Below are positions 10,701-19,631 of a DNA stretch of 33,651 bases, in pieces. The translations under genes and the position numbers were made by a program. This DNA comes from Coptodactyla brooksi (Eukaryota; Arthropoda; Insecta; Coleoptera; Scarabaeidae), in NCBI GenBank assembly GCA_033557675.1, contig JAWQRM010000058.1, positions 1 through 33,651 on the forward strand, written 5' to 3'. How positions within the stretch are numbered: the first letter of the stretch is position 1; the number at the start of each line of letters is the position of its first letter. Below the pieces are notes generated by a model. That model ran no database searches. It saw nothing but the letters and a program-made list of their open reading frames with translations, and was not told the origin of the DNA.

Positions 10701-13700
10701 AAACTAAAGGAAGACTAAACCAATAAGAACACGAGGAATGATTCCACCGATAAATGAATCTAGAAAGCTTCCTTGAAGTGATGTTGGCTAACCAAACAAT
10801 GTTTAGCCACTATGAATGAATAATTAATAATCGTCTTCAGGAAAACATCCTAAAGAAGGTGGGATGTAACGGGGTAATAATGATACTCTCAACCAATCAG
10901 AAAAAGATAATTTATTAGGTTTCCAGTTTTCATAAAAATTCGTTATAGCTTTGTTTTTAACTAATTAGTATTATTTTGCAAACATAGTTGTATCATTTTC
11001 ACAATCTCAGCCAATTAATAATCAAGACAAATATTCAAAATCAGGTTTCTCATGTTGTAAACATAAATTCATACATACAACTAAAAATATTCTTAAGATG
11101 GTGCACAGATACACATCACGATTCTTGCATGTGCTTTATGAAGGAGGGAATAAGAAATGCCTGCAAATGTTTGCAAAGGAACTGCTTTTGTTGGCTCTGG
11201 AAATATAGAAAGCAATGTCTACCATTCAATTTAGCTTGAAAATTAGATACACAAGCCAGTTTTCAAATCTTCTACGAAGTATATTTGAAACCTACACAGT
11301 TTCTACTGAAAAGTCCTCACTTATCATATGCATTTGCATAAATAGGTTAATTGTTAATTGCGGACGGATGACATACAAAGAAAGCTTAAATGCAAGAAAG
11401 ACATGTGGAAAAAATACCTAACTACAAGAGGAAATGAAGATCATAAATTATACAGACTGAAAAGGAGAGAAACCAAAGTGACAATATAGGAGGCAAAAAA
11501 GAAATCAAGAGATTTGGGAGCAAACTGATGGAGAACTACAGAGTAAATCAGAAACTATTTTACGGTACGCCAAAACAGCTGAGACGAAGGAAGGAGTATA
11601 GCATGTCAAACATAACGAATGAAGATGGAATAATGAACAGGTGCAAAGAGTATTTCAAAGGCTATACAGCTAACATATGCTGAGACGACTAATCGACTAG
11701 ATGAAGAGGAAGAAGAAATAAGGCACGAACCAGAAATGGAAATTATAACAAAGGAACTGGAAGAAGCGCTAAAAAGACGAGACATAGTAGGGAGTGCAAA
11801 AATACCAAAGGATTAGAAAACAGATATTGTACTGTCAATGCATAAGGAGGGCAATAGAAGGGACTGCACTAATTACAAGGGAACAACACTTTCTAGTGTA
11901 TCAGGGAAGATATTCGCATGAATAGTAGACCAAAGAATGAGAAATAAAGAGGAGAAGAATAAGCGGAAATACTATAAAAGTAATAAAGGATATGTACAAA
12001 GAAAATACGTATATAATTAGAGCAAACAATGAAGAATCAAAAGAATTTGAAACAAGACAAGGAGTTCAATAAGGATGCATTTTGAGCCCACTCCTATTCT
12101 CAGCAGTATTGGATAATGTAATGAAGAAGGCCAAGAAAAAGAGGAAGAAGTTGACATTGGGTAACTGGCAAATGAGAGCAACACAACTGAACGAATTAAT
12201 ATACGCAGATGACAAGGCGCTGATGGCTGATATGGAGGAAAATTTGCAAATACTAGAAAAACACTCATAATCAAGCTATGTAGAAAACAAATTGAACAAG
12301 TAGACCACTACAGGTACCTTGGTGCAATTATAGAAGAGAATGAGAAAATGGAATGGGAAATAAATGAAAGAATAGGGAAGGCCGGTAGCATATTCAATTC
12401 AATGAAGATGACATTCCTGGGAAAAAAGAGAAGTACCAAAAGAGAAAAACTAGAGTAGTGAAAAAATAGAGCCATTATAGAAACACTCATATTCAGGAAA
12501 ACTATGCCACTGAAAAGATTTTTACAAATCACTAGCTGTTTGCATTTTGTAAACAACGATGACTAACAAGAGGAATACATTACGTAAAGTCACACCTGTG
12601 ATAAACGATCATAATAAAAAATTCAAAGAAGTATATGTAATAGAGGAGAACATCGCAATCGATGAATCGTTGATAAAATTTAAGGGACGCGTGTCTTATA
12701 GACAATTTAATCCATCGAAGAGGGCAAGATTTGGGATAAAATTTTATAAACTGCGAGTCAGCGTCGGGCTATTGCTACAATTTTAAAACATATTCAGGAA
12801 ACGATAAGACAAATCTTCATTACAGTGCGTCTGAAATTGTTGTGATGGAGTTATTAAAGTCAATACTAAATAAAGGACACACGTTATATATAGATAATTG
12901 GTATTCTTCACCGAAATTGTTTTTAACTTTAGTTGAAAATGGAACAAATATTGCTGCAGAATAAGAAGCTGCAATGGCATATTAGCGTTGAACAAAACAT
13001 AAATCAACTAAACCCTACTTTCAAACCAAAATATATTGTTGATTATAACAGGAGAATGATTGGTATTGATCTCCAGAATCAGATATTAGCGGGCTTCCCT
13101 GATATGAGGAAATACTTGAAAGGGTACCCAAAAATCTTTTTTTACATATTTGATATGGCGCTTTTTATTTCATATATCATGTACAACAAAAACAGTATAA
13201 AAAAGAAACATATGCCCTTAATGTTGCAGATTACAGTTACGTTTTTAATGTCTGGTTGGCGTAATCAGTAGGTCCCTAAAAATATGTTAACACCCATCTT
13301 ACCTGTGTTATAAATTCTTCATCGCCTTCTACTTCAGCATTCCTCTTTTTCCTACATTCCTGAATAACAGGATCTTTCAGCAACTTCTGTAGCACTTCAG
13401 GAAAAGGACTTTCAACAAAGTATCGATTGTGTTTCAACACTAATTTAATTTTCCCATAAGACAAAGTGCACAGTTTTATAAATTCCACGATACCATCAGG
13501 TACACTGGTCTTGCTTAACCTTTTCAGGTACTCAATAATATCGTGCGTTTGTAATCCTACACTTACGGCAGCATATAATGAGTACGCCGTTAGTTTATAC
13601 TCGTGAATAAATTCAGGACGACATACCGGCTCAGCAATGGCTATCAAGAAATCGTGGGCATGTTTGTAAACGGGAGAAAAAGATTCTAGAAAGATATGAC

Positions 13701-13962
13701 CGTTTGGGGCTATCCATAACGGACGCGATGCGTTGTCCGGTTTTAAAATCATTTGCGATCGATAATCTTTCGCACCAAACTCATCTTCTAGGATAGCTTG
13801 ATCGTTGTTTTCGGCATTTCTCTCTGCCGCTCCAGGCACTGCGGCTCCTTCAGTATCGTTTGTGTCATCTTCTTCGTACGTCCAAACTTCATCATCTTCT
13901 TTTTTACGTTTTTTAGATTTGCCTTCAGACTTATTTGGATTATAGCGCTTCGGAGGACCCAT
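7767..13962 (-). CDS. ERCC3: XPB/ERCC3 DNA helicase of TFIIH (haywire)
   Basis: XPB is the 3'-to-5' DNA translocase of TFIIH; it opens promoters for RNA polymerase II and acts in nucleotide excision repair in the nucleus. Exons are 13962-13303, 9517-8024 and 7970-7767, with GT-AG introns of 3785 and 53 bp. All junctions are phase 0, giving 784 aa (human 782). Exon 1 (1-220) holds the lysine-rich N-terminus and the N-terminal XPB fold (LWIAPNGHIFLESFSPVYKH). Exon 2 carries the ATPase lobes: Walker A CGAGKS (about 345-349), DEVH (443-446), TATLLRED with the RED motif (about 469-476), and QRLGRILRAKKG. Exon 3 ends in SMSGADDAIYYEY and HPLFKKFRY, typical of the family end. ATG at 13962 is the start; an in-frame GTG just before it is not needed. 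No damage is seen. It diverges from GFER across 455 bp. Confidence 0.97.
9900..10690 (+). mobile_element. RTE-like LINE 3' relic, split by a foldback element
   Basis: The frame near 9975 reads RYLGVLIRNSGGS then VEINSKVMMARA, matching the YLG block and the E-I-RI-KA helix after the RT core of RTE-type elements. After the foldback insertion, reading resumes with MHWNLNSKRTKGRPRSK and MEENVRRTGVNN, the R-GRPR-RW / GV--W tail common in these elements. Stops are frequent, so it is dead. The two halves are separated by 10218-10425. Confidence 0.7.
10218..10425. mobile_element. Foldback (palindromic) element, copy 1
   Basis: A 208-bp palindrome. The outer ends are GTTATACAATG and CATTGTTTGAC-like; the inner arms are GCTAACCAAGTTAGCATCAT and GATGATGTTAATTTGATTAG, flanking GCGATGAAAGAC/GTCTTTCATCGC. 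The loop holds a short CATT tandem run (about 10327-10346). It interrupts the LINE tail. A close relative lies at 30758-30956 and a half copy at 27403-27475. Confidence 0.8.
11360..12480 (+). mobile_element. RTE-like LINE reverse transcriptase relic
   Basis: Broken frames read in order: KKDMWKKYL, a region like KEGNRRDCTNYKGTTL-SS-GKIFA (RT blocks 1-2), then QGVQ-GCILSPLLFSAVLDN, LIYADDKALMA (the YADD catalytic box at about 12200) and VDHYRYLGAIIEENEKMEWE. Several stops and a large internal loss between the GKIFA block and the QG box mark it as inactive. YLG-I with EIN-RI-KA suggests RTE or a related clade. Confidence 0.85.
12556..13270 (+). mobile_element. piggyBac-family transposase relic (first of several)
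   Basis: Broken frames give IAIDESLIKFKGRVSYRQF and SKRARFGIKFYKL (the catalytic D-E-L-FKGR-S--Q--P-K--RFG-K block), then GHTLYIDNWYSSPKLF (second D) and IVDYNRRMIGID (the N-x3-G-x-D block). Several frameshifts and stops are present. It lacks the N-terminus and recognisable TTAA ends. It ends about 30 bp from the XPB exon-1 donor. Confidence 0.88.
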
Positions 13963-14417
13963 CACTTTTTAATTCACTTTGGCACTTAATATGCGTAAAA
14001 AAACAGTAGAAACCTGTCGAAACACGTAACGTGCGGTTTTGACATTTTGTTGTTGATGTCTGTCGAGGTTATGTTCAAATAATTAAAATTCCCAAGTTAT
14101 AGAAACATCGCGATGTTTCGCAATAGTGTTATAAATTGCGTTAGGGCATCGTAACACGGGCGTTCGTATACTCACATTTTTATTATCAAAACCATCGTAC
14201 GCGTGATTAACTACTTTAAAATTGTATTTGTGTTTTTGCCGGTATTTTTGACGTTAGCATTCAACGAGACAGACAGGGGGGAGGGTTCAGTTGGTAACAC
14301 CGCAAGTGACATGTTTAGGTTAATAGTGAAATTATTCCAATTTTATAATTCTTAAAAATGTCTTTAAAATGTGGGTTTTGAGTGCTAGAAGTTTTCTCCC
14401 AAACGGTGCAGTGTACG
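13963..14417. promoter_or_regulatory. Bidirectional promoter region between XPB and GFER
   Basis: This 455-bp spacer separates the start codons of two divergent housekeeping genes. It contains a perfect 18-bp palindrome at 14102-14119 and no TATA box at a plausible place for either gene. A short upstream ORF (ATG at 14358, seven codons) precedes GFER. Shared promoter use is inference from the head-to-head arrangement. Confidence 0.6.
14102..14119. promoter_or_regulatory. Perfect 18-bp palindrome with TCGCGA core
   Basis: GAAACATCGCGATGTTTC is its own reverse complement. It lies 140 bp from the XPB start and about 300 bp from the GFER start. The core TCGCGA resembles CG-palindrome elements of housekeeping promoters. 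A dimeric factor site is plausible but unproven. Confidence 0.55.
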
Positions 14418-17400
14418 ATGTCCCCACGTGTGAGCCACTTAGATAATGAACAGTGCAGGCAGTGCACCAGCTTCTCTGACTACATTAAGCAGAACAGAAA
14501 GAAGATAAGTGAAGAGGTAAACCATGAGGAGGAAATGTGTGTATGTCCTTTGCATGTCCCCAGACTCTAGCTCTTGCTTCGTGTAACGTATTTTTCTTTC
14601 TGCGGAATATAGATGCCGGAGGACGCACCTGGCGCCCAGCACAGGCGGGAGGATTGTCCTCTCGACAAAGACGAGTTAGGCAACAAGACATGGGGGTTGC
14701 TGCATACGATGGCGGCCACATATCCTGAAAAACCTACGCAGGAAGAACGGCGAGATATGACCACGTTCTTTACGGTTTTTTCTAAATTTTATCCTTGTTC
14801 GCATTGCGCTGAAGATTTACGTCAAGAGTAAGTAATTTTGTTAAAACTGCGTCGTCAAATTATTTTCTATCTATCGCGCTCAAGACGAGTTTAAAGCATA
14901 TGGTTGTTTTTCCCCAGTACTATTCACCAGTTTATTCGTTATACAAGGTGATTATATTTAAAGTTGCATTTTTAAAAGGCTGTAAAGAGAGAACCACTGG
15001 TCAGATTGAGCTGATATTTCATGTGAGTATACGTGAAGCAATGGGGATTTGTTTTGCGAAAGAAAAAAACTGTTGTGGCGCTCTTTGTTCAAAGCCACCA
15101 CAACAAGGTGGTGCCACAACGAATAGGAAAAAATCAGTTTTTAATTGTCTTAGGCTAAAAATCGTAGAAAAAGCAAAAACTGATCAAACTATCCAGAAAA
15201 GGGGGTCTGCTACGACTTGCTTAAGGAATGTTCAATATGCTGTTCACCGTTTTTTCCTACGAGCTGAAAATGCAAAACAGCATGTTCCACAACAGATCGG
15301 AGTGTTTTAGGGGTGATATTGTGAATGTGTTGCATAAAAATTGTGCTATTCGCACGTCTTTTTCTTTCTTTCGCAAAAGAAATTTCCATTGCTTCACGTA
15401 TACTCAAATGAAATATCAGGTCATTCTGACCAGTGGTTCCTTTTTTACAGTCTTTTGAAAGTGAAACTTTAATTGTAATCACCTTGTATTTCATTTATTG
15501 CGCTCAAGACGAATTTAATTTTATCGCGCCAAACGATGAGTAAGCATTCAGCGTCCATTCCACTACTTGTACGCACCTTTTTTTATCAATTGATCCTGTT
15601 TTTTTTTTTATCAATTGATCCTGTGTAAAAAATATTACACTGATGACGAGTTCGCTGAAATTCTACAAGGAGTGACAGCGAAGATATTGACGACAGTAAA
15701 TCTTCGTCGGAAGAAGAAGGTCATATTCAAGAATCGGAAAGTAACATTTCAAGCGATTCGAATACTGAAAACAATTGTAATATTGCTAATAGCGTACTGC
15801 CCCTAATAAAAAAATAGAAAACAGATAATTATAAATAGACAGCTAGTGGAAGTTTGGTCTCAAACATGCATAATTTTGACATTTTCAATTCCGGTTGCAA
15901 ACATACAAACATCGATAACAATTCAACTGAGTTGGCTTGATTTTACAGAAGAACTTATGAGGCAAGTAGCAGATGAATACAATAAATATTATGTTTATAT
16001 CTCTTCAAACTAATCAATTTTCAATCAGTTTCGTTTCAAGTATTGGAAGAATACTAATTATAAAGAACTTTATTGTTCTCTTGCTATAACAATTCTTGTG
16101 CCTCAAGTAAAGAAACTACAAGTAAAGGATTACTGGTCATCTGAATGGCTAACATCGACCCCTTCATTTTCTAAAATTATGTCAAGAGAGATATCTACTT
16201 CTTCTTAGATCAATTCATTTTTCCGATAACAACAGACCTCCTACAGCTGCAGATGCTCTTCATAAAATAAGAATCATCGTTCATCATCTCAAAAATACCA
16301 AAAATGGTTTGTTATTGTGCAAAGGCAATTTCAGTTTCGCAAAAAATAGACCGATGTCTCATTCCTGCCCAATTTGTCTGGTTGAGTGTAAATGATTATC
16401 CTCAATACCCGCACTAATCATTACCTCCGACATCTCTCTACTTTCATTTACAATTTGCTCTTCTGGTGGTGAATTCTTATGTAATCGAGGACTAACATAC
16501 CCGAAAGTCTTAAAATTGTGAAGAATGCGCCTTATACTTCGAAACGAAGAAACTACCCTCTTCAAATAAAACATTAAATGACTGAATTACTTCCTCAATA
16601 CTTTGATCACGGATAGACCATATAACCTTTTCGCCGTTGGTAAAATAATCCATGTAGTCAGAACAAAAATCGTTTTTATAATTGGAAAGATACCAATATT
16701 GGTGAAATGTATTGCTTTTAGCTACCATTATGCTTATGGCACAAGTGGAAAAACCTAGCATTGATAAATATCAACTAATAAACTTGTCTGATATTATCTA
16801 ACAAGATATCTGTCTTGCCACAAGACATATATCTGCCTCTCTATCGTCGTTTACCTTTTGATGATAATAATGAACCAAAAGGGGACAATTGATTAGTGAA
16901 AATTGATAAAGTGTTGCAAAACTTATTTACACGATTCAAGAGTAATTTCGCTGTGTGCATGAACGTCTGCGTTGATCAAAATCTTCTATTATACAAGGGG
17001 CGCTTAGGTTTCAAACAATATATGCCACCAAAAAGGAGCTGATTCGGAATAAAATTGTTCGTTTTATGTGATTGCAAAACAGGATTTGTGTTAGGTTTTA
17101 TAACATAGGGTAATTCATAACTTGCTTCGGGGTTTCACAAGGTTATAGGAACAAAACTATGATGAATACAACAGAAGAGAAACTTCCAGTAAATACATAA
17201 ATACTTCAAACTTTAATTATAGATCTTACAGGTGTCTAATTTGTGAACTCTTGGTCATACATCAAATGAAAAATCCATTTCTTGCCAGAGTCTCCTTTAT
17301 CCAAATATCCGCATAGTATTGGAGAAAAATTAATACTCCCTACATTAAAATTGTAACATCACAAGTATATGAAAGAAAGGAACAAAATTTATTATCTGCA

Positions 17401-19520
17401 ATATCACTGTATAAATACGGTTAAACATAAAATTGAGGATGTGGCAAAGAATATAGGAGATACAATGATGTCTAGGATACAAAACAGAAAGTTTTTTCAT
17501 TACAAATAGATGAAAGCATGAATATTGCAGATAATACTAATTTGATATACTTTGTAAGATATGGTGTCAAAAACTCGAATCAAGTTTTTTTGTTTTGTAA
17601 ACCACTTCCAAAACGAATAGTGACAACTGGTAAAAATGTGTTAAACTCAGTAGTGGTGGAGCATTGTTTAAGTTATTCCAATGGATTATTTCAGAAAATC
17701 CTAAATGTAGCAACACATTGTGTATGGGTGCACTCTAGCATTCATAGACAAGCCGTAGCTATAAAATGTATGCCCTTGATTTTTAACTCAACTCTTCAAG
17801 AGCATGTGAAGTATGTCAATTGCATAAAATGTCGTCTTTTAAATAGCAGGATCTTTATAAGCTGTGGAAAGAAATAGAAGTGATTATAAACATCTATTAC
17901 ATTGTGAATTGCGATTATTATCAAAAGGAAACCTATTGAAATGACTGTTTGAATTAAAAGACTAAGCTTGATCATTTCTAGATGAACACCTTCCATCGGC
18001 AAAACATGCCATATTTGAGTTTAGAGATACATTTCATGAGTTTGATTGGTTAGCAAGGGTGGCTTACTTATACAACATATTTAGTGTGATAAATGAACTT
18101 AGTTTAAATTTGCAAGGTATAAACATAAATATTTTTACAGTCCAAGAGAAAGAAGAAGCAACAATTAAAAAGTTGACTATGTGGAAATGAGTTCTTAAAG
18201 AAAATATCAAGTCATTTCTAACTTTATTCAAATTTTTAGAAAATCGTTCTGAAATCAATGCACAGCTAAATACACTTTCTGCATCAATTGAAGAACATCT
18301 CTTAGGGTTAATAAAAAATTTTAACGAGTATTTCCTATCAAAACATGCAAAAAATTTGTGCGTTACAAATCCACTCACAGTAAACATAAAAAATGAAGAA
18401 ATAACATATTCCTTCACATTAAACATGTAAAAATTATAGTTTTCTTGTATTCATAATGTTAGATATTTTCTTTCGTATGTACATAGTTTAATTGCGTAAT
18501 TTGCAACTTGGTCGAGTTTCATAAATTGTAAAATCTAATTAAAATAAAATATTTTTATATTTTAAGTAAAACTAAAATATTTTTGTGTGATCTTGACATT
18601 TCAGACATAGGTGTTCGTGAACTGTGTATTTTTTCGTTATTCGAATATATAATTTTCGCTCGTTCAGTAGTATAGTTATTTGACAGTAAATTAATTTTGT
18701 TATGCCGCCGACTTTCTCAATTGTGGCAGTTAGGGTGTTTTATTTTAATCATTACCATACTACAGATTTGATTGCCTAACCAGCTGCGGTCACGTGGGAC
18801 TTGGACATTTCCGAAAACACAGTACATATTTATTCTCCGAGCCTCGCATAACATAAAAATAATGAATCATTTTTACAAGTAAATCTGATAATTTACTTGT
18901 TTGGATATCTTTTCAATAAAAATGGCTTATATGTAACATTACTGTTTTCGTCTGTTCACAAGTTATTATCGATTCTTATAGATCATATTTTGTTAGGAGT
19001 ATTAGGGTGGGCCAAGACAAACATTGCAGAAAATACCAGTTCCCAGCCAGAAAAAGTTGGGAAACGCTGTCATGGGTTGCAAATTTTTGTAATATATAAT
19101 AGCTCTCAAAAGCAATTTTAGTTGTTTTGAAACTTAGTTGTAGCTATTAAATAGTTATAGTAGTGATAATAGTTTTGTAATGCTACAAATCACCCCATGT
19201 CGCTGAATAAGAGAATAGTACTACCAACAGTTCTTTAACAGAACTTCTGTTGGAAATAATTATCAGATAGTGATAGCTCAAAGCATAGAAATAAGTCTAA
19301 TTTATTTCTTGTAGACTTCTAAGTAATAATTAATTCAAATTCTTTTATGTTATATAGTTTGGTGAGTTGTCCACCAAAGACGGAATCGCAGGAAGCACTC
19401 AGTCAGTGGTTATGTAACTTACACAATAAGGTAAACGAAAAGACCGGGAAGCCCAAATTTGATTGCAGCCTGGTCAATCAACGGTGGAGGGACGGCTGGT
19501 CAGATGGATCATGCGATTGA
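14418..19520 (+). CDS. GFER: FAD-linked sulfhydryl oxidase, GFER/ALR/Erv1
   Basis: This enzyme reoxidises Mia40 in the mitochondrial intermembrane space, passing electrons to cytochrome c or oxygen. Exons are 14418-14516, 14613-14827 and 19358-19520; introns are GT-AG (96 and 4530 bp), phases join, and the product is 158 aa. Exon 1 carries an N-terminal CRQC, the counterpart of the CxxC shuttle pair (CRAC in human). Exon 2 has CPLDKDELGNKTWGLLHTMA and the active-site CxxC in FSKFYPCSHCAEDL. Exon 3 has QWLCNLHNKVNEKTGKPKFD and ends RWRDGWSDGSCD, the family C-terminus. No mitochondrial presequence is visible, as expected for a MIA-pathway substrate. The ATG at 14418 is the first in frame; two other upstream ATGs are out of frame. 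The long second intron is packed with transposon relics. Confidence 0.95.
14873..14894 (+). repeat. 22-bp direct repeat, left copy
   Basis: This copy contains GCGCTCAAGACGA and matches 15497-15518 at 20 of 22 positions. The two copies bracket the 543-bp TIR element but do not touch it, so they are not its simple target-site duplication. Confidence 0.7.
14944..15486. mobile_element. 543-bp element with long terminal inverted repeats, TA flanks
   Basis: It starts CAAGGTGATTA and ends TAATCACCTTG, with TA on both sides (14942-14943 and 15487-15488). The arms are about 125-130 bp and similar by eye (shared blocks AACCACTGGTCAGA, TGATATTTCAT and GAGTATACGTGAAGCAATGG). The middle has no transposase motif, so it is non-autonomous. 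TA duplication suits the Tc1/mariner superfamily; no partner was identified. Confidence 0.8.
15497..15518 (+). repeat. 22-bp direct repeat, right copy
   Basis: Partner of 14873-14894, differing at two bases. It begins 9 bp after the right TA flank of the TIR element. Confidence 0.7.
15579..15624 (+). repeat. Short tandem duplication
   Basis: TTTTTATCAATTGATCCTGT occurs twice in direct orientation, separated by a few T bases. It immediately precedes the piggyBac N-terminal relic. Confidence 0.7.
15620..17110 (+). mobile_element. piggyBac-family relics, two fragments
   Basis: The first part starts YYTDDEFAEILQG and shifts frame into an acidic DSEDIDDSKSSSEEEG N-terminus. It then decays through many stops to DNNRPPTAADALHKIRII at about 16220 and LLLCKGNFSF near 16320. 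A second fragment at about 16955-17100 reads VCVDQNLLLYKGRLGFKQYM then FGIKLFVLCDCKTGFVLGF, the catalytic block. The same block is thus hit twice, suggesting two nested or tandem copies. Between them (16359-16761) an 83-codon minus-strand frame is unexplained. Inactive. Confidence 0.85.
17410..18430 (+). mobile_element. hAT transposase relic, ZBED5/GTF2IRD2-like
   Basis: Readings in order: KIEDVAKNIGDTMMSRIQ, an LQIDES-like catalytic block read across a frameshift, then a 119-codon frame with NLIYFVRYGVKNS, VWVHSSIHRQAVAIK and VNCIKCRLLNSRIF (the H-S-HR-A-A-K-M block), and later FHEFDWLARVAYL, INELSLNLQGININIFTVQE and EHLLGLIKNFNEYF. This order is typical of ZBED5/SCAND3-type hAT proteins. 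There are stops and losses throughout, and no dimerisation tail is visible. Antisense frames here (for example 18064-18426) are shadows. Confidence 0.85.
18431..19357. other. Distal part of GFER intron 2, nothing recognised
   Basis: AT-rich, with short uninformative frames such as 18897-19121 (74 codons). No splice-bounded exon or repeat is convincing. Confidence 0.5.
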
Positions 19521-19578
19521 CTTTTGTTTTGTTTTGTCATTAGATAAATAACATTTTATACATAGTATTAGTAGCCAA

Positions 19579-19596
19579 AATAAACGGATATTTATT
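19579..19596. promoter_or_regulatory. Facing poly(A) signals of GFER and the TLDc gene
   Basis: AATAAA on the plus strand at 19579-19584 lies 59 bp after the GFER stop. AATAAA on the minus strand at 19591-19596 lies 36 bp after the TLDc gene stop. They are six bases apart and point past each other, so if both are used the two mRNAs overlap at their 3' ends. Confidence 0.65.
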
Positions 19597-19631
19597 TGCA
19601 AAAGAATAATATATCTCCTATTATATATTTT

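Larger units (their letters stand above)
9518..13302. other. First intron of XPB, filled with transposon relics
   Basis: This 3.8-kb intron is bounded by donor GTAAGA and an acceptor ending TTTTTTGAAG (minus strand). From the low-coordinate side it holds: AT-rich DNA (9518-9900), an RTE-like LINE tail (9900-10690) split by a foldback element, a stretch with nothing recognised (10700-11350), a second LINE relic (11360-12480), and a piggyBac relic (12556-13270). All relics lie on the plus strand, opposite to XPB. Confidence 0.85.
14828..19357. other. Second intron of GFER
   Basis: This 4.5-kb intron runs from donor GTAAGT to acceptor TTATATAG. It contains a 543-bp TIR element (14944-15486), piggyBac relics (about 15600-17110), a hAT relic (about 17410-18430), and 18430-19357, in which nothing is recognised. 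All coding relics except an unexplained stretch at 16359-16761 are on the plus strand. Confidence 0.85.

Noticed and set aside
14439..14764. Several minus-strand frames over GFER exons 1-2
   Set aside because: They overlap exons with unmistakable Erv/ALR motifs and have no family resemblance.
14900..15310. 136-codon plus-strand frame considered as an alternative GFER exon or a small gene
   Set aside because: It lies mostly within the terminal-repeat element at 14944-15486 and reads through its inverted arm.
18064..18426. 120-codon minus-strand frame in GFER intron 2
   Set aside because: The plus strand there reads as a hAT transposase relic; the minus frame is its shadow.
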